From the NCBI RefSeq assembly GCF_030817655.1, contig NZ_JAUSZM010000003.1:4092001-4156000 (forward strand): a stretch of 64,000 bases of DNA, written 5' to 3'. This stretch comes from Streptomyces sp. V4I2. Lineage in GTDB: Bacteria; Actinomycetota; Actinomycetes; Streptomycetales; Streptomycetaceae. The notes under the pieces are model-generated. The model was not told where the DNA came from and did no database searches. It saw only the letters and a program-made list of their open reading frames with translations. A program made the translations under genes and the position numbers. Below, piece after piece: positions 8,628 through 17,261 of the stretch. The stretch's first letter is position 1, and every line of letters begins with the position of its first letter.

Positions 8628-10068
8628 ATGTCCCTACCCCGTCATGCCCTCCCGGAGCCCGAGGTCCTCGCCGGTCTCCCGCCCGTCAGAGCAGTCGCCC
8701 CCGCCGAAGTCGCGGCCCGGACGGCGAAGGCTCCCCGCCTCGTCGTCCTGGACGACGACCCCACCGGCACCCAGACCGTCAAGGACATCCCCGTCCTCAC
8801 GACCTGGACGGTCGAGGACCTCCGCTGGGCCCTGCGCCAGAACAGCCCCGCCTTCTTCGTCCTCACCAACACCCGCAGCCTCTCCCCCGACGACGCGGCC
8901 GGTCGCAACCGCGCCATCGTCCGCGCCCTGAACGAAGCTTCCCGGGCCGAGAACATCCCGTACGTCATCGCCTCCCGCGGCGACTCCACCCTGCGCGGCC
9001 ACTTTCCTCTCGAAACCGACGTCCTCACCGAGGAGTTGACGCGTGCCGGCGCCGCCCCCGACGGCGTCGTCCTCGTCCCCGCCTACATCGAGGCCGGCCG
9101 CCTCACCGTCGACTCGGTCCACTGGATGCGCACTGCGGACGGCCTTCTCCCGGTGGGCGAGAGCGAGTTCGCGAAGGACGCCACCTTCGGGTACACCTCC
9201 TCCGCCCTCCCTGAGTGGGTCGAGGAGAAGACGAAGGGCCGCATCCCCGCCGACAAGGTCCTCCGTATCACCCTCACCGACCTGCGCACCGGCGGCCCCG
9301 CCCATGTCAGCGAGCGGCTCCGCACCCTCCGCGACGGCGCCACCGCCGTGGTGGACGCGGTCTGCGACGACGACCTCCGGGTCCTCGCCCTCGCCGCCGC
9401 CGAGGCGGAGGAGACGGGCACCCGCCTCCTCTACCGGGTCGGCCCCTCCTTCGTCCGCGCCCGGGCGGGCCAGTCCGCCCACCCCCCGCTCACCGCCACC
9501 CGAACTCGCCGCACTGCGCACACCGTCGCCGCACGGCCTGATCGTCGTCGGCTCCCACGTCTCCCTCACCACCCGCCAGCTGAACCGGCTGCGCGAACAG
9601 ACGGACGACCTCACCGAATACGAACTCGACGTGGCCCAACTCCTCGACCCGGCCCGCCGAGACCCGCACATCCACGAGATCGCCACGGCCGCGGCGACCG
9701 CACTGAACACGGACGACACGGTCATCCGCACCAGCCGTACGGTGATCACGGCGGCCGACCCCGACGAGAGCCTCGCCATCTCCCGCAACGTCTCCGCCGC
9801 CCTCGTCGAGACGGTCCGCCTGATCACCGCCGCCCGCCGTCCCGCCTTCGTCGTCGCCAAGGGCGGCATCACCTCCAGCGACACCGCGACCCACGGCCTG
9901 GAGATCCGCCGCGCCTGGGCCCGCGGCACCCTGCTGCCCGGCATCGTCTCGCTGTGGCAGCCCGTCGACGGCCCCGCCGCCGGCATCCCCTACATCGTGT
10001 TCGCCGGGAACGTCGGCGGCGACGACGCCCTCGCCGACGCCCTCGCCCTGCTGAGGAGCGCCGCCTGA
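8628..10068 (+). pseudogene. DUF1537 four-carbon acid-sugar kinase, frameshifted
   Basis: Members of the OtnK/LtnK (YgbK) family phosphorylate 3-oxo-tetronates or tetronates in acid-sugar breakdown. The N-terminal half reads cleanly from ATG 8628, including the VLDDDPTGTQTVKDIPVLT motif near residue 37 and SRGDSTLRGHF. The matching C-terminal half (GSHVSLTTRQL..., KGGITSSDTATHGL, FAGNVG) lies in the +1-shifted frame from about 9500 to 10068. One extra base within about 9480-9505, in a C-rich stretch, accounts for the shift; removing it gives about 479 residues, the normal family length. As read, the protein would lose its nucleotide-binding C-terminal domain. A sequencing error is a real alternative. 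The stop overlaps the aldolase start (TGATG). Confidence 0.85.
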
Positions 10069-11006
10069 TGCTGCTGACCGGCCCCGAGGGCCTCAAGGCC
10101 CTGACCACCGCGTACGAGACCGGCCGCGCTCTGCCCGGCTTCGTCGCGTACAACCTGGAGACGGTCCAGGGCATAGTCGCCGCGGCAGAAGCCGACCCCA
10201 AGTACCCGGCTCTGATCCAGGCAGGCTCGAGCGCCTTCAAGCACGCGGGCCGCGACGCCCTGATGCGCCTCGCGCTCGACGCGGCCGCCGCCTCCCCCGC
10301 CCCGCTCGGCGTCCACCTGGACCACAGCCGCGACCTCGACGAGATCACCGCCTGCCTCCGGGCCGGCTACACCTCCGTGATGATCGACGGCTCCCACCTC
10401 CCCTTCGCCGAGAACATCGCCCTGACCCGCGAGGCGGTCCGCCGCGCCCGCGACCACGGCGCCTGGGTCGAAGCCGAACTGGGCGCCCTGGCGGGCGACG
10501 AGGACGTCTCCACGAACGCCACCGCGGCCCCCACCGCCATGACGGACCCCGCCCAGGCAGCCGAGTTCGTGGCCGAGACCGGCGTGGACGCGCTGGCGGT
10601 GGCGGTCGGCAACGTCCACGGCTTCACCACCCACCCCGTACGCCTCGACCTGGACCGCCTGGCCGCGATCCACTCCACCGTCCCGGTCCCCCTGGTCCTC
10701 CACGGCGCCAGCGGCCTCCCCGAGGACCAACTCCTGGCCGCCCTGCCCCTAGGCGTCGCCAAGATCAACGTCAACGCCGAACTCCGCCGCGCCTACCTCC
10801 AGGCAGTAAGCACCCAACTCCCCACAGCACTACCGGGTTCCGACGTGGTGAGCCTCTGGTCGGCAGCCCGAGACGCGGTAGCGGAAACGGCAACCCGCAT
10901 CATCACCCAGCTCACGCAACCCAGCCCCTCCGCCAAATCCAGCCCCTCCGACGTCTGCATATCCAGCCCCTCCAGCGTCTGCATATCCAGCCCCTCCGGC
11001 GTTTGA
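10068..11006 (+). CDS. class II fructose-bisphosphate-aldolase-family enzyme
   Basis: 312 residues. Recognisable class II aldolase motifs are GVHLDHS (catalytic Asp about residue 85, zinc His about 86), EAELGALAGDED, an NVHG metal-ligand segment, LHGASGLP and KINVNAELR. In this operon it probably cleaves a phosphorylated sugar-acid derivative made by the kinase and dehydrogenase, feeding triose phosphate to glycolysis; the exact substrate is inference. The start overlaps the kinase stop, so translation is coupled. The last ~28 residues (SPS...VCISSPSSVCISSPSGV) are not aldolase-like; a DNA repeat running into the 3' end encodes them. Confidence 0.88.
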   Translation: MLLTGPEGLKALTTAYETGRALPGFVAYNLETVQGIVAAAEADPKYPALIQAGSSAFKHAGRDALMRLALDAAAASPAPLGVHLDHSRDLDEITACLRAGYTSVMIDGSHLPFAENIALTREAVRRARDHGAWVEAELGALAGDEDVSTNATAAPTAMTDPAQAAEFVAETGVDALAVAVGNVHGFTTHPVRLDLDRLAAIHSTVPVPLVLHGASGLPEDQLLAALPLGVAKINVNAELRRAYLQAVSTQLPTALPGSDVVSLWSAARDAVAETATRIITQLTQPSPSAKSSPSDVCISSPSSVCISSPSGV

Positions 11007-11008
11007 GG
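10920..11008. repeat. 24-bp tandem repeats extending the aldolase reading frame
   Basis: Units beginning TCCAGCCCCTCC start at 10938, 10962 and 10986, spaced 24 bp apart, with a shortened copy at about 10920. The third continues into GGCGTTTGAGGAGCGGGGT, a sequence recognisable as a repeat scattered through Streptomyces intergenic regions. The aldolase stop codon lies within the third unit, so the repeat supplies the protein's tail. Confidence 0.8.
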
Positions 11009-11016
11009 AGCGGGGT

Positions 11017-11033
11017 CTGGGGCGGAGCCCCAG
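11017..11033 (+). terminator. small GC-rich hairpin after the aldolase gene
   Basis: CTGGGG, a CGGAG loop and CCCCAG form a 6-bp stem directly after the repeat. There is no U-run, so it may only attenuate transcription or mark the repeat element. The downstream dehydrogenase begins 123 bp later. Confidence 0.35.
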
Positions 11034-11155
11034 GTTCGGGACGGGAAGGGGCGGAGGGGGCGAACCCCCAGGAGCCCAGCCCCCACACACCCGCACCCGC
11101 TCGCCGCCCCAGCCCCACACCCATCCCCCCGCTCTCGAAAGAAAGGCACCCACCA

Positions 11156-12082
11156 ATGACCCCCCGTCCCCACACCGCAGTAATCGGCCTGGGCGCCATG
11201 GGCCTCCCCATGGCCACCCACCTCGCCGCCCACCTCCCCGTAACGGCGTACGACATATCCGCACCCCGCCTCGCCCAGCTCACCGAGGCCGACGGAACAA
11301 CCGCCCCCACCCCCGCCGACGCGGCCCGCCACGCCGACCTCGTCCTGCTCGCCGTACGCGACCAACAGCAGGTCGACAACGCCCTCTTCGGCGAGCACGG
11401 CGCGGCCGAAACCCTCCGCCCCGGCACCACCGTCATCCTCACCAGCACGGTCGGCCCGGACGCCGCCCGCACCACGGCCGCCCGCCTCGCGGAACACGGC
11501 GTCCTCACGGTCGACGCCCCGGTCAGCGGCGGCCCGGTCCGTGCTGGGAACGGCGATCTCCTCATCGTCGTCGGCGCCGAGGACAAGGCCCTCGCCCTCG
11601 CCCGCCCGGTCCTCGACCTGCTCGCCTCCACCCTCACGGTCGTCGGCCCCCGCCCGGGCGACGGCCAGTCCCTCAAGGCGATCAACCAGCTCCTCGCCGG
11701 CGTGCACATCGCCGCCGCCGCGGAGGCGATCGCGCTGGCCCGCGGCCTCGGCCTCGACCCGGCAACCGTGGTGGAGAGCCTGCGGCACGGCGCGGCCGGT
11801 TCGTTCATGTTCGCCGACCGCGGTCCTCGCATGGTCGAGACGTACGAGAACGAGACCGCCCCCGAGGTGAAGTCCCGCCTCGACATCTTCGTGAAGGACA
11901 TGGGCATCGTCACCGGCATCGCGAAGGACGCCCACGTCCCGGTCCCGCTCGCCTCGGCCGCCCAGCAGCTCTACCTCCTCGGCGAGCGCGCCGGTCTCGC
12001 CGCCCACGACGACTCCTCCGTCGTCACCCTCCTGTCCCCGAAGTCCGCCGCCTCCCCAGCCCAGAAAGGAGAGGGACGATGA
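11156..12082 (+). CDS. NAD(P)-dependent beta-hydroxyacid dehydrogenase (GarR/LtnD-like)
   Basis: 308 residues. The N-terminal Rossmann motif is VIGLGAMGLPMATHL (residues 9-23). The substrate-binding signature is DAPVSGGPVRAGNGDL, and the catalytic lysine lies in LKAINQLL, all typical of 3-hydroxyisobutyrate, tartronate-semialdehyde and L-threonate dehydrogenases. Next to a DUF1537 kinase it most likely oxidises a tetronate to its 3-oxo form before phosphorylation, as in the ltn pathway. ATG 11156 is preceded by AAAGG about 10 bp upstream; the open frame upstream of it covers the repeat and is not coding. The stop overlaps the permease start (ATGA). Confidence 0.9.
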   Translation: MTPRPHTAVIGLGAMGLPMATHLAAHLPVTAYDISAPRLAQLTEADGTTAPTPADAARHADLVLLAVRDQQQVDNALFGEHGAAETLRPGTTVILTSTVGPDAARTTAARLAEHGVLTVDAPVSGGPVRAGNGDLLIVVGAEDKALALARPVLDLLASTLTVVGPRPGDGQSLKAINQLLAGVHIAAAAEAIALARGLGLDPATVVESLRHGAAGSFMFADRGPRMVETYENETAPEVKSRLDIFVKDMGIVTGIAKDAHVPVPLASAAQQLYLLGERAGLAAHDDSSVVTLLSPKSAASPAQKGEGR

Positions 12083-13548
12083 GTCACACCACCCTCCTCC
12101 TGATCGCCGCCGCCGGCGTCGCCACCCTCCTGCTGCTGATCCTCCGCGCCAAGGTCCAGCCGTTCGTCGCCCTGGTCGTCGTCTCCATCGGCGTGGCCCT
12201 CACCGCGGGCGTCCCGGCCGCCGACCTGGTGAAGACCATCGAGGACGGCATGGGCTCCACGCTCGGCCACATCGCCACGATCATCGCCCTGGGCGCGATG
12301 ATCGGCCGGATCGTCGAACTCTCCGGCGGCGCCGCCGCGTTCGCCCACTCCCTCATCGACCGCTTCGGCTCCAAGCGCACCCCGCTCGCGCTCACCGTCG
12401 CCGGTTTCGTCCTCGGCATCCCGGTCTTCTTCGAGGTCGGCCTGATCATCCTGATGCCGATCGCGTACGGCGTCGCCCGCGCCTCCCGCAAGCCTCTCCT
12501 CGTCTACGCCCTCCCGATGGGCGCCGCGATGCTGACGGTGCACGCCTTCCTGCCCCCGCACCCCGGCGCGGTCGCCGTCGCCCAGGCCATCGGCGCCGAC
12601 CAGGGCCTGGTCCTGCTCATGGGCATCCCGGTCACCGCGGTCGTGATCCTGCTGGGCTACCTGATCTCCCGCCGCATGACCCGCCGCGAATACCCGATGG
12701 ACCCGGACCTGCACGCGGAGATCTACGGCGAGGAGACCACTCTCGAAGCAGCCGAAGCAGCCGAAGCACCCGGTACCCCCGGAACGCCTGGAGGTTCCAC
12801 TCCCCAGGCCGACGACGGCCACGGCACCACCGTCCTCACCAAGCCGGCCCCGACGACCACCACCCCGGCCGTCCGCCCGCCCTCCTTCGGCACGGTCCTC
12901 ACCCTGATCGTCACCCCGATCCTGTTGATCCTCGCCGGTACCCTCGGCCAGAACCTCCTCGCCGACGGCTCCGCACCGCGCGCCGTCCTCACCGTCCTCG
13001 GCGCCCCCATGGTGGCCCTGCTGATCGACGTGGCGCTGTGCGCGTACATCCTCGGCGCCCGCCGCGGCTGGGACCGCGCCCACATCGCGAGCGTGATGAC
13101 GTCGGCCCTGCCGCCGGTGGCGATGGTGATCCTGGTGGCGGGCGCGGGCGGGGTCTTCGGCAAGGTGCTGGTGGCGAGCGGTATCGGCGACGCGATCGCC
13201 GACGTACTGGACCGCAGCGGCCTGCCCGCGCTCGTCCTCGCCTTCCTGACGGCGCTGGTCCTGCGTGCCGCCCAGGGCTCGGCCACGGTGGCGCTGATCA
13301 CCACGGCGGGCATCCTCGCCCCGCTCCTGCAGCGCGCCGACCTGTCCACCGGCCAACTCTCCCTGATCGCCCTGGCGATGGGCGGGGGCGGTCTCGCCGT
13401 CTCGCACATCAACGACGCGGGCTACTGGATGTTCACCAAGCTGGCCGGCCTGGACGTGGCCTCGGGCCTGCGCACGTGGACGGTCCTGACGACCGTCATG
13501 GGCGTCCTCGGCTTCGGCCTGACCGCCGCCCTGTGGCCGCTGGTGTAG
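12079..13548 (+). CDS. GntP-family gluconate/sugar-acid:H+ symporter
   Basis: 489 residues with about 12-13 membrane helices. GntP-family stretches are visible, including GSTLGHIATIIALGAMIGRI, GIPVFFEVGLIIL and HAFLPPHPG, and near the C-terminus RAAQGSATVALITT and ISHINDAGYW-like sequence. A hydrophilic central loop (about residues 205-270) is rich in Ala/Glu and Thr/Pro, larger than in enterobacterial GntP. It would import the acid sugar degraded by the upstream enzymes. It is translationally coupled to the dehydrogenase and ends the operon; the convergent minus-strand gene stops 24 bp away. Confidence 0.92.
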   Translation: MSHTTLLLIAAAGVATLLLLILRAKVQPFVALVVVSIGVALTAGVPAADLVKTIEDGMGSTLGHIATIIALGAMIGRIVELSGGAAAFAHSLIDRFGSKRTPLALTVAGFVLGIPVFFEVGLIILMPIAYGVARASRKPLLVYALPMGAAMLTVHAFLPPHPGAVAVAQAIGADQGLVLLMGIPVTAVVILLGYLISRRMTRREYPMDPDLHAEIYGEETTLEAAEAAEAPGTPGTPGGSTPQADDGHGTTVLTKPAPTTTTPAVRPPSFGTVLTLIVTPILLILAGTLGQNLLADGSAPRAVLTVLGAPMVALLIDVALCAYILGARRGWDRAHIASVMTSALPPVAMVILVAGAGGVFGKVLVASGIGDAIADVLDRSGLPALVLAFLTALVLRAAQGSATVALITTAGILAPLLQRADLSTGQLSLIALAMGGGGLAVSHINDAGYWMFTKLAGLDVASGLRTWTVLTTVMGVLGFGLTAALWPLV

Positions 13549-13572
13549 TGGTGGCCGCCGGTGGGGCCGGGG

Positions 13573-14274
13573 TCAGCGGACGCTGACGTCCAGCGCCCCG
13601 AGTCCCGCCCTGCGTACGGCGATCGACCCGTACGGCGTGCGCAGCCTGAGCCATGCGCCCGACGAGAACAGCCCCAGCGGCGTCTCATCGGGCGCACTCA
13701 GGTCGGCGGCGGGCACGGCCGGACGCAGGAATCCCAGCGACTGGGCCGCGTGCACGGCCCGCACCGGCAACCCGGTGTCCCCGACCGTCCGGGACCAGAT
13801 CTCCCGCCCGATCCGGTCGAGTTCGGCCCTCGTACGCGCCTCGGGCTCCAACTCGTCGGTACGGGACCGGAATTCGGCGATCACGGCGGCGACCATGGCC
13901 CGCAACGCGTCCGGCGCCGGCAGCCCCGGCTCCACCCGCCAGCCACCGCGCGGTGGCAGCACCCCGGCCCACGGCGGCCCGGTCACCGCCGCCGGAACGC
14001 CCGCGGTGACCGCGGCCTCGTCGATGGACTCCAGGAGCTCACCCGCGGACACGGTCACGTCCAGTGTCACGTCGAGTCCGTCCTCGTACGGCTTGCCGAG
14101 CCGCACCGCGCGGATCGCGAGCACCTCGAAGGACGGTGGCCGTCCGAAGACGGCGAGTGCGGTGCCGGCTCCTTGGAGGCGTACCGCGGCTCCACGGTCG
14201 TAGTGGAGCAGCCGGGAGAGGAAGGCCGCGAGATCCGCCGCCTCCCTTTCGTCGGCGAGGTGGAGCACCGTCAT
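13573..14274 (-). CDS. hypothetical protein, last gene of the ettA operon
   Basis: 233 residues, soluble, acidic and Ala/Leu/Arg-rich. The start at 14274 overlaps the stop of the thioesterase gene (ATGA), so the two are translationally coupled. I recognise no catalytic motif. The N-terminal half contains alternating beta-like segments (LHYDRGAAVRLQ, LAVFGRPPSFEVLAI), and the C-terminus reads GAWLRLRTPYGSIAVRR. It appears to be an actinobacterial conserved protein of unknown role. A longer frame from 14505 overlaps the thioesterase gene and is unlikely. Confidence 0.7.
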   Translation of the reverse strand: MTVLHLADEREAADLAAFLSRLLHYDRGAAVRLQGAGTALAVFGRPPSFEVLAIRAVRLGKPYEDGLDVTLDVTVSAGELLESIDEAAVTAGVPAAVTGPPWAGVLPPRGGWRVEPGLPAPDALRAMVAAVIAEFRSRTDELEPEARTRAELDRIGREIWSRTVGDTGLPVRAVHAAQSLGFLRPAVPAADLSAPDETPLGLFSSGAWLRLRTPYGSIAVRRAGLGALDVSVR

Positions 14275-14720
14275 GCGGCGACGGCCTCCCCCTCGTCCTC
14301 GTCCTCCTCGGAGGCCTCGGAGGCGTCGCCCCGGTCGTCCCGGTACTCCTCCAGGAACTCCCGTTCCTCCGCGGTGAGCCGCCGTGGCCGCTGCGCCTGG
14401 AAGTCGAACGGCACGATCACCGTCGAGGCCCGGACATAGACCTGGTCCGGGTCCTTGACCTCGTACATGATCGTGAAGGACGCCGCCCTTATCTCCGTGA
14501 CCCACAGCTCGATGTCCACCGGTGTGTGCCGGTGGACCAGCTGCCGCTTGTAGTCGATCTCATGGCGTGCCACCACGGACCCCTGCTTGAAGTCCTTCTC
14601 CGGGCGGAACAGGAAGTCGATACGGGCTTCCTCCAGGTAGCGAAGGAAGACCACGTTGTTGACGTGGCCGTACGCGTCCATGTCCGCCCAGCGCAGCGGG
14701 CAGCGGTAGATGTGCCGCAA
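14271..14720 (-). CDS. hot-dog-fold acyl-CoA thioesterase (4HBT/YbgC-like)
   Basis: 149 residues. The WADMDAYGHVNNVVFLRYLE segment is the hallmark of 4-hydroxybenzoyl-CoA thioesterase-like enzymes, with the catalytic Asp in MDAYGHVNN. It is likely to hydrolyse acyl-CoAs. The start is a TTG at 14720 (reading RHIYRCPLR), with GGGGCTG about 8 bp upstream. The stop codon of ettA lies 4 bp away, so the two are co-transcribed. The C-terminus is an acidic tail (SEASEEDEDEGEAVAA). Substrate unknown. Confidence 0.85.
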   Translation of the reverse strand: MRHIYRCPLRWADMDAYGHVNNVVFLRYLEEARIDFLFRPEKDFKQGSVVARHEIDYKRQLVHRHTPVDIELWVTEIRAASFTIMYEVKDPDQVYVRASTVIVPFDFQAQRPRRLTAEEREFLEEYRDDRGDASEASEEDEDEGEAVAA

Positions 14721-14724
14721 GAGA

Positions 14725-16389
14725 TCAGCCCCGGGTCAGCTTCTTGTAGGTGGCGCGGTGCGGACGAGCCGCGTCCGGTCCGAGCCGCTCGATCTTGTTC
14801 TTCTCGTACGACTCGAAGTTGCCCTCGAACCAGAACCACTTGGAGTCACCCTCGTAGGCGAGGATGTGCGTGGCCACCCGGTCCAGGAACCACCGGTCGT
14901 GGGAGACGACCACGGCCGCGCCCGGGAACTCGAGCAGCGCGTTCTCGAGGGAGCCCAGTGTCTCCACGTCGAGGTCGTTGGTCGGCTCGTCGAGGAGCAG
15001 CAGGTTGCCGCCCTGCTTGAGGGTGAGCGCGAGGTTGAGACGGTTGCGCTCACCGCCGGAGAGGACGCCGGCCGGCTTCTGCTGGTCCGGACCCTTGAAC
15101 CCGAAGGCGGAGACGTACGCCCGCGAGGGCATCTCGACCTGGCCCACATTGATGTAGTCCAGCTCATCGCTGACGACGGCCCACAGCGACTTCTTCGGGT
15201 CGATGTTCTCGCGGCTCTGGTCGACGTACGAGATCTTGACGGTGTCGCCGACCTTGATCGAACCGGAGTCCGGCGTCTCCAGACCCTGGATCATCTTGAA
15301 GAGGGTGGTCTTGCCGGCGCCGTTCGGACCGATGACCCCGACGATCCCGTTGCGCGGCAGCGTAAAGCTGAGGTCGTCGATGAGGACCTTCTCGCCGAAC
15401 GCCTTGCTGAGGTTGTTGACCTCGACGACCACACTGCCCAGACGCGGGCCCGGCGGGATCTGGATCTCCTCGAAGTCCAGCTTCCGCATCTTGTCCGCCT
15501 CGGCGGCCATCTCCTCGTAACGGGACAGTCGCGCCTTGGACTTGGCCTGACGCCCCTTGGCGTTGGACCGCACCCACTCGAGCTCTTCCTTGAGCCGCTT
15601 CGCGCGCTTGGCGTCCTTCTGGCCCTCGACCTTGAGGCGGGAGGCCTTCTTGTCGAGGTACGTGGAGTAGTTGCCCTCGTAGGGGTGGGCGCGGCCGCGG
15701 TCCAGCTCGAGGATCCACTCGGCGACGTTGTCGAGGAAGTACCTGTCGTGGGTCACGGCGACGACGGTGCCGGCGTACTTCGCGAGGTGCTGCTCCAGCC
15801 ACTGCACGGACTCGGCGTCCAGGTGGTTGGTGGGCTCGTCGAGGAGGAGCAGGTCGGGAGCCTCGATCAGCAGCTTGCAGAGCGCGACGCGGCGCTTCTC
15901 GCCACCGGAGAGGTTGGTGACCGGCCAGTCGCCGGGCGGGCAGCCCAGCGCGTCCATGGCCTGCTCCAGCTGGGCGTCCAGGTCCCACGCGTTGGCGTGG
16001 TCCAGGTCGTCCTGGAGCTTGCCCATCTCCTCCATGAGCGCGTCCGAGTAGTCGGTGGCCATGAGCTCGGCGACCTCGTTGAAGCGCTTGAGCTTGCCCA
16101 TGATCTCGGCGGCGCCGTCCTGCACGTTCTCCAGGACCGTCTTGGACTCGTCGAGCGGCGGCTCCTGGAGCAGCATGCCGACGGAGTAGCCGGGGGACAG
16201 GAACGCGTCACCGTTGGACGGCTGCTCCAGCCCGGCCATGATCTTGAGAACGGTGGACTTACCGGCACCGTTCGGACCGACCACACCGATCTTCGCGCCG
16301 GGCAGGAAGCTCAGCGTCACGTCGTCAAGGATCACCTTGTCGCCGTGCGCCTTGCGCGTCTTGCGCATGGTGTAGATGTACTCAGCCAA
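14725..16389 (-). CDS. ettA: energy-dependent translational throttle protein EttA (ABC-F)
   Basis: 554 residues, the usual EttA length. It carries two ABC cassettes, each with Walker A GPNGAGKST (first near residue 38, second near 355). Signature sequences are NLSGGEKRR and VLSGGERNR, with LLLLDEPTNHLD and LLLLDEPTNDLD Walker B regions. The interdomain linker is rich in Lys/Arg (about 240-310), typical of the P-site tRNA-interaction motif of ABC-F proteins, and there are no membrane segments. It binds the ribosomal E site and couples the energy state to the start of elongation. The start is assigned to TTG at 16389 because the family begins MAEYIYTM; upstream in-frame ATG codons would add non-conserved residues. 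Confidence 0.93.
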   Translation of the reverse strand: MAEYIYTMRKTRKAHGDKVILDDVTLSFLPGAKIGVVGPNGAGKSTVLKIMAGLEQPSNGDAFLSPGYSVGMLLQEPPLDESKTVLENVQDGAAEIMGKLKRFNEVAELMATDYSDALMEEMGKLQDDLDHANAWDLDAQLEQAMDALGCPPGDWPVTNLSGGEKRRVALCKLLIEAPDLLLLDEPTNHLDAESVQWLEQHLAKYAGTVVAVTHDRYFLDNVAEWILELDRGRAHPYEGNYSTYLDKKASRLKVEGQKDAKRAKRLKEELEWVRSNAKGRQAKSKARLSRYEEMAAEADKMRKLDFEEIQIPPGPRLGSVVVEVNNLSKAFGEKVLIDDLSFTLPRNGIVGVIGPNGAGKTTLFKMIQGLETPDSGSIKVGDTVKISYVDQSRENIDPKKSLWAVVSDELDYINVGQVEMPSRAYVSAFGFKGPDQQKPAGVLSGGERNRLNLALTLKQGGNLLLLDEPTNDLDVETLGSLENALLEFPGAAVVVSHDRWFLDRVATHILAYEGDSKWFWFEGNFESYEKNKIERLGPDAARPHRATYKKLTRG

Positions 16390-16837
16390 GAGAAACCGTC
16401 CGGCAGCTTGAATTCTGGCAGTGGGCAGATACACCCCATCTTGCCTGACGGCTACCCCTCGAAGGAAACGCGTTCGGTCGGGCACCCGTGACCTGCACGT
16501 TCACCGGCCGCACGAGTAGCCGGCCTGTAGCCGGCCTGTCACTGGTCGTCGTCACCGGCCGCTGCGGGACACCACGCCACACGTCCAGTGCGCTCAGTTC
16601 TCGCCGAAGCACCACACGGGCAGCCCGGGTCGCGTCTCCATCGTGAGGATCAGCCGTTCACGTGCCTCATCACATCCCGACGCCTGGAACAGCTGCCGGA
16701 TCTTGGCCGCCCTGGCCTGCGGACTCGCATGATCTTCGTCCGTCCCAGTACAGCCCCAAGTCCCGTCCCGACCAGCGTCGTCCACTCCACGGCAGGGATC
16801 GGGCCATAGGGGGCCCAGAAATGCAGCTACAGAAATA
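16390..16837. other. intergenic region between ettA and tRNA-Arg, one weak ORF
   Basis: About 450 bp separate ettA from the tRNA terminator. A minus-strand frame ending at 16594 has high GC in third positions near its end (…RPGLPVWCFGEN), but to start at 16860 it must cross the tRNA terminator hairpin. No ribosome-binding site or family is recognisable, so I do not call a gene. The ettA promoter must lie in its proximal part; no convincing -35/-10 pair was found. Confidence 0.4.
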
Positions 16838-16853
16838 CCCTCCCGAAGGAGGG
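16838..16853 (-). terminator. Rho-independent-like terminator of tRNA-Arg
   Basis: On the minus strand: CCCTCC, a TTCG tetraloop, GGAGGG, then TATTTCTG. The 6-bp GC stem capped by a UUCG loop and the T-rich tail lie 8 bp beyond the CCA end of the tRNA. Confidence 0.8.
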
Positions 16854-16861
16854 CGAACACT

Positions 16862-16937
16862 TGGCGCCCCCGGCAGGACTCGAACCTGCGGCCAAGCGCT
16901 TAGAAGGCGCCTGCTCTATCCACTGAGCTACGGGGGC
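16862..16937 (-). tRNA. tRNA-Arg (anticodon TCT)
   Basis: The cloverleaf is readable on the minus strand. The acceptor stem is GCCCCCG paired with CGGGGGC, the D arm GCTC...GAGC, the anticodon loop CTTCTAA with TCT at 34-36, and the T arm GCAGGTTCGAGTCCTGC. The discriminator is G, and an encoded CCA occupies 16862-16864. It reads the rare AGA codon (and AGG by wobble). tRNA genes can serve as integration sites, but I see no integrase or direct repeat of its 3' end nearby. Confidence 0.96.
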
Positions 16938-17261
16938 CGGGTGTGGTGGCCTCTGTCGTGGGTGTGCCCGGGTGTGGGCCGTGCCGTGACGTTGCCGGGG
17001 ACAAGGATAGGGCTCCCGCGTCCTCGTCCCTGTTGCTTCGCCTCCGTGGCTCGATGTGGAGGTTCGGTGAAGCGGTCCTGATAATCGCAGGCAGGTACGA
17101 ATCGTGCATCGCTTTTGGCTACTTGCGCATCGGGTGTTGTGCACTCGTTATGCCTGGACTGTGACCGCGTCCCAGTCGTCCCTTCCATCCCTTGTGTTCT
17201 GTCGGCGCGCAGACATGCTCATATGCTTCAGAATTCCCCTAAAATTGGGCATTCTTCGCAT

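Noticed and set aside
16594..16860. 88-residue minus-strand ORF next to tRNA-Arg
   Set aside because: Its start is within the tRNA downstream region and the frame crosses the UUCG terminator hairpin; no family or ribosome-binding site seen.
16862..16937. tRNA-Arg as attachment site of an integrated element
   Set aside because: No integrase, excisionase or repeat of the tRNA 3' end is visible in the window.
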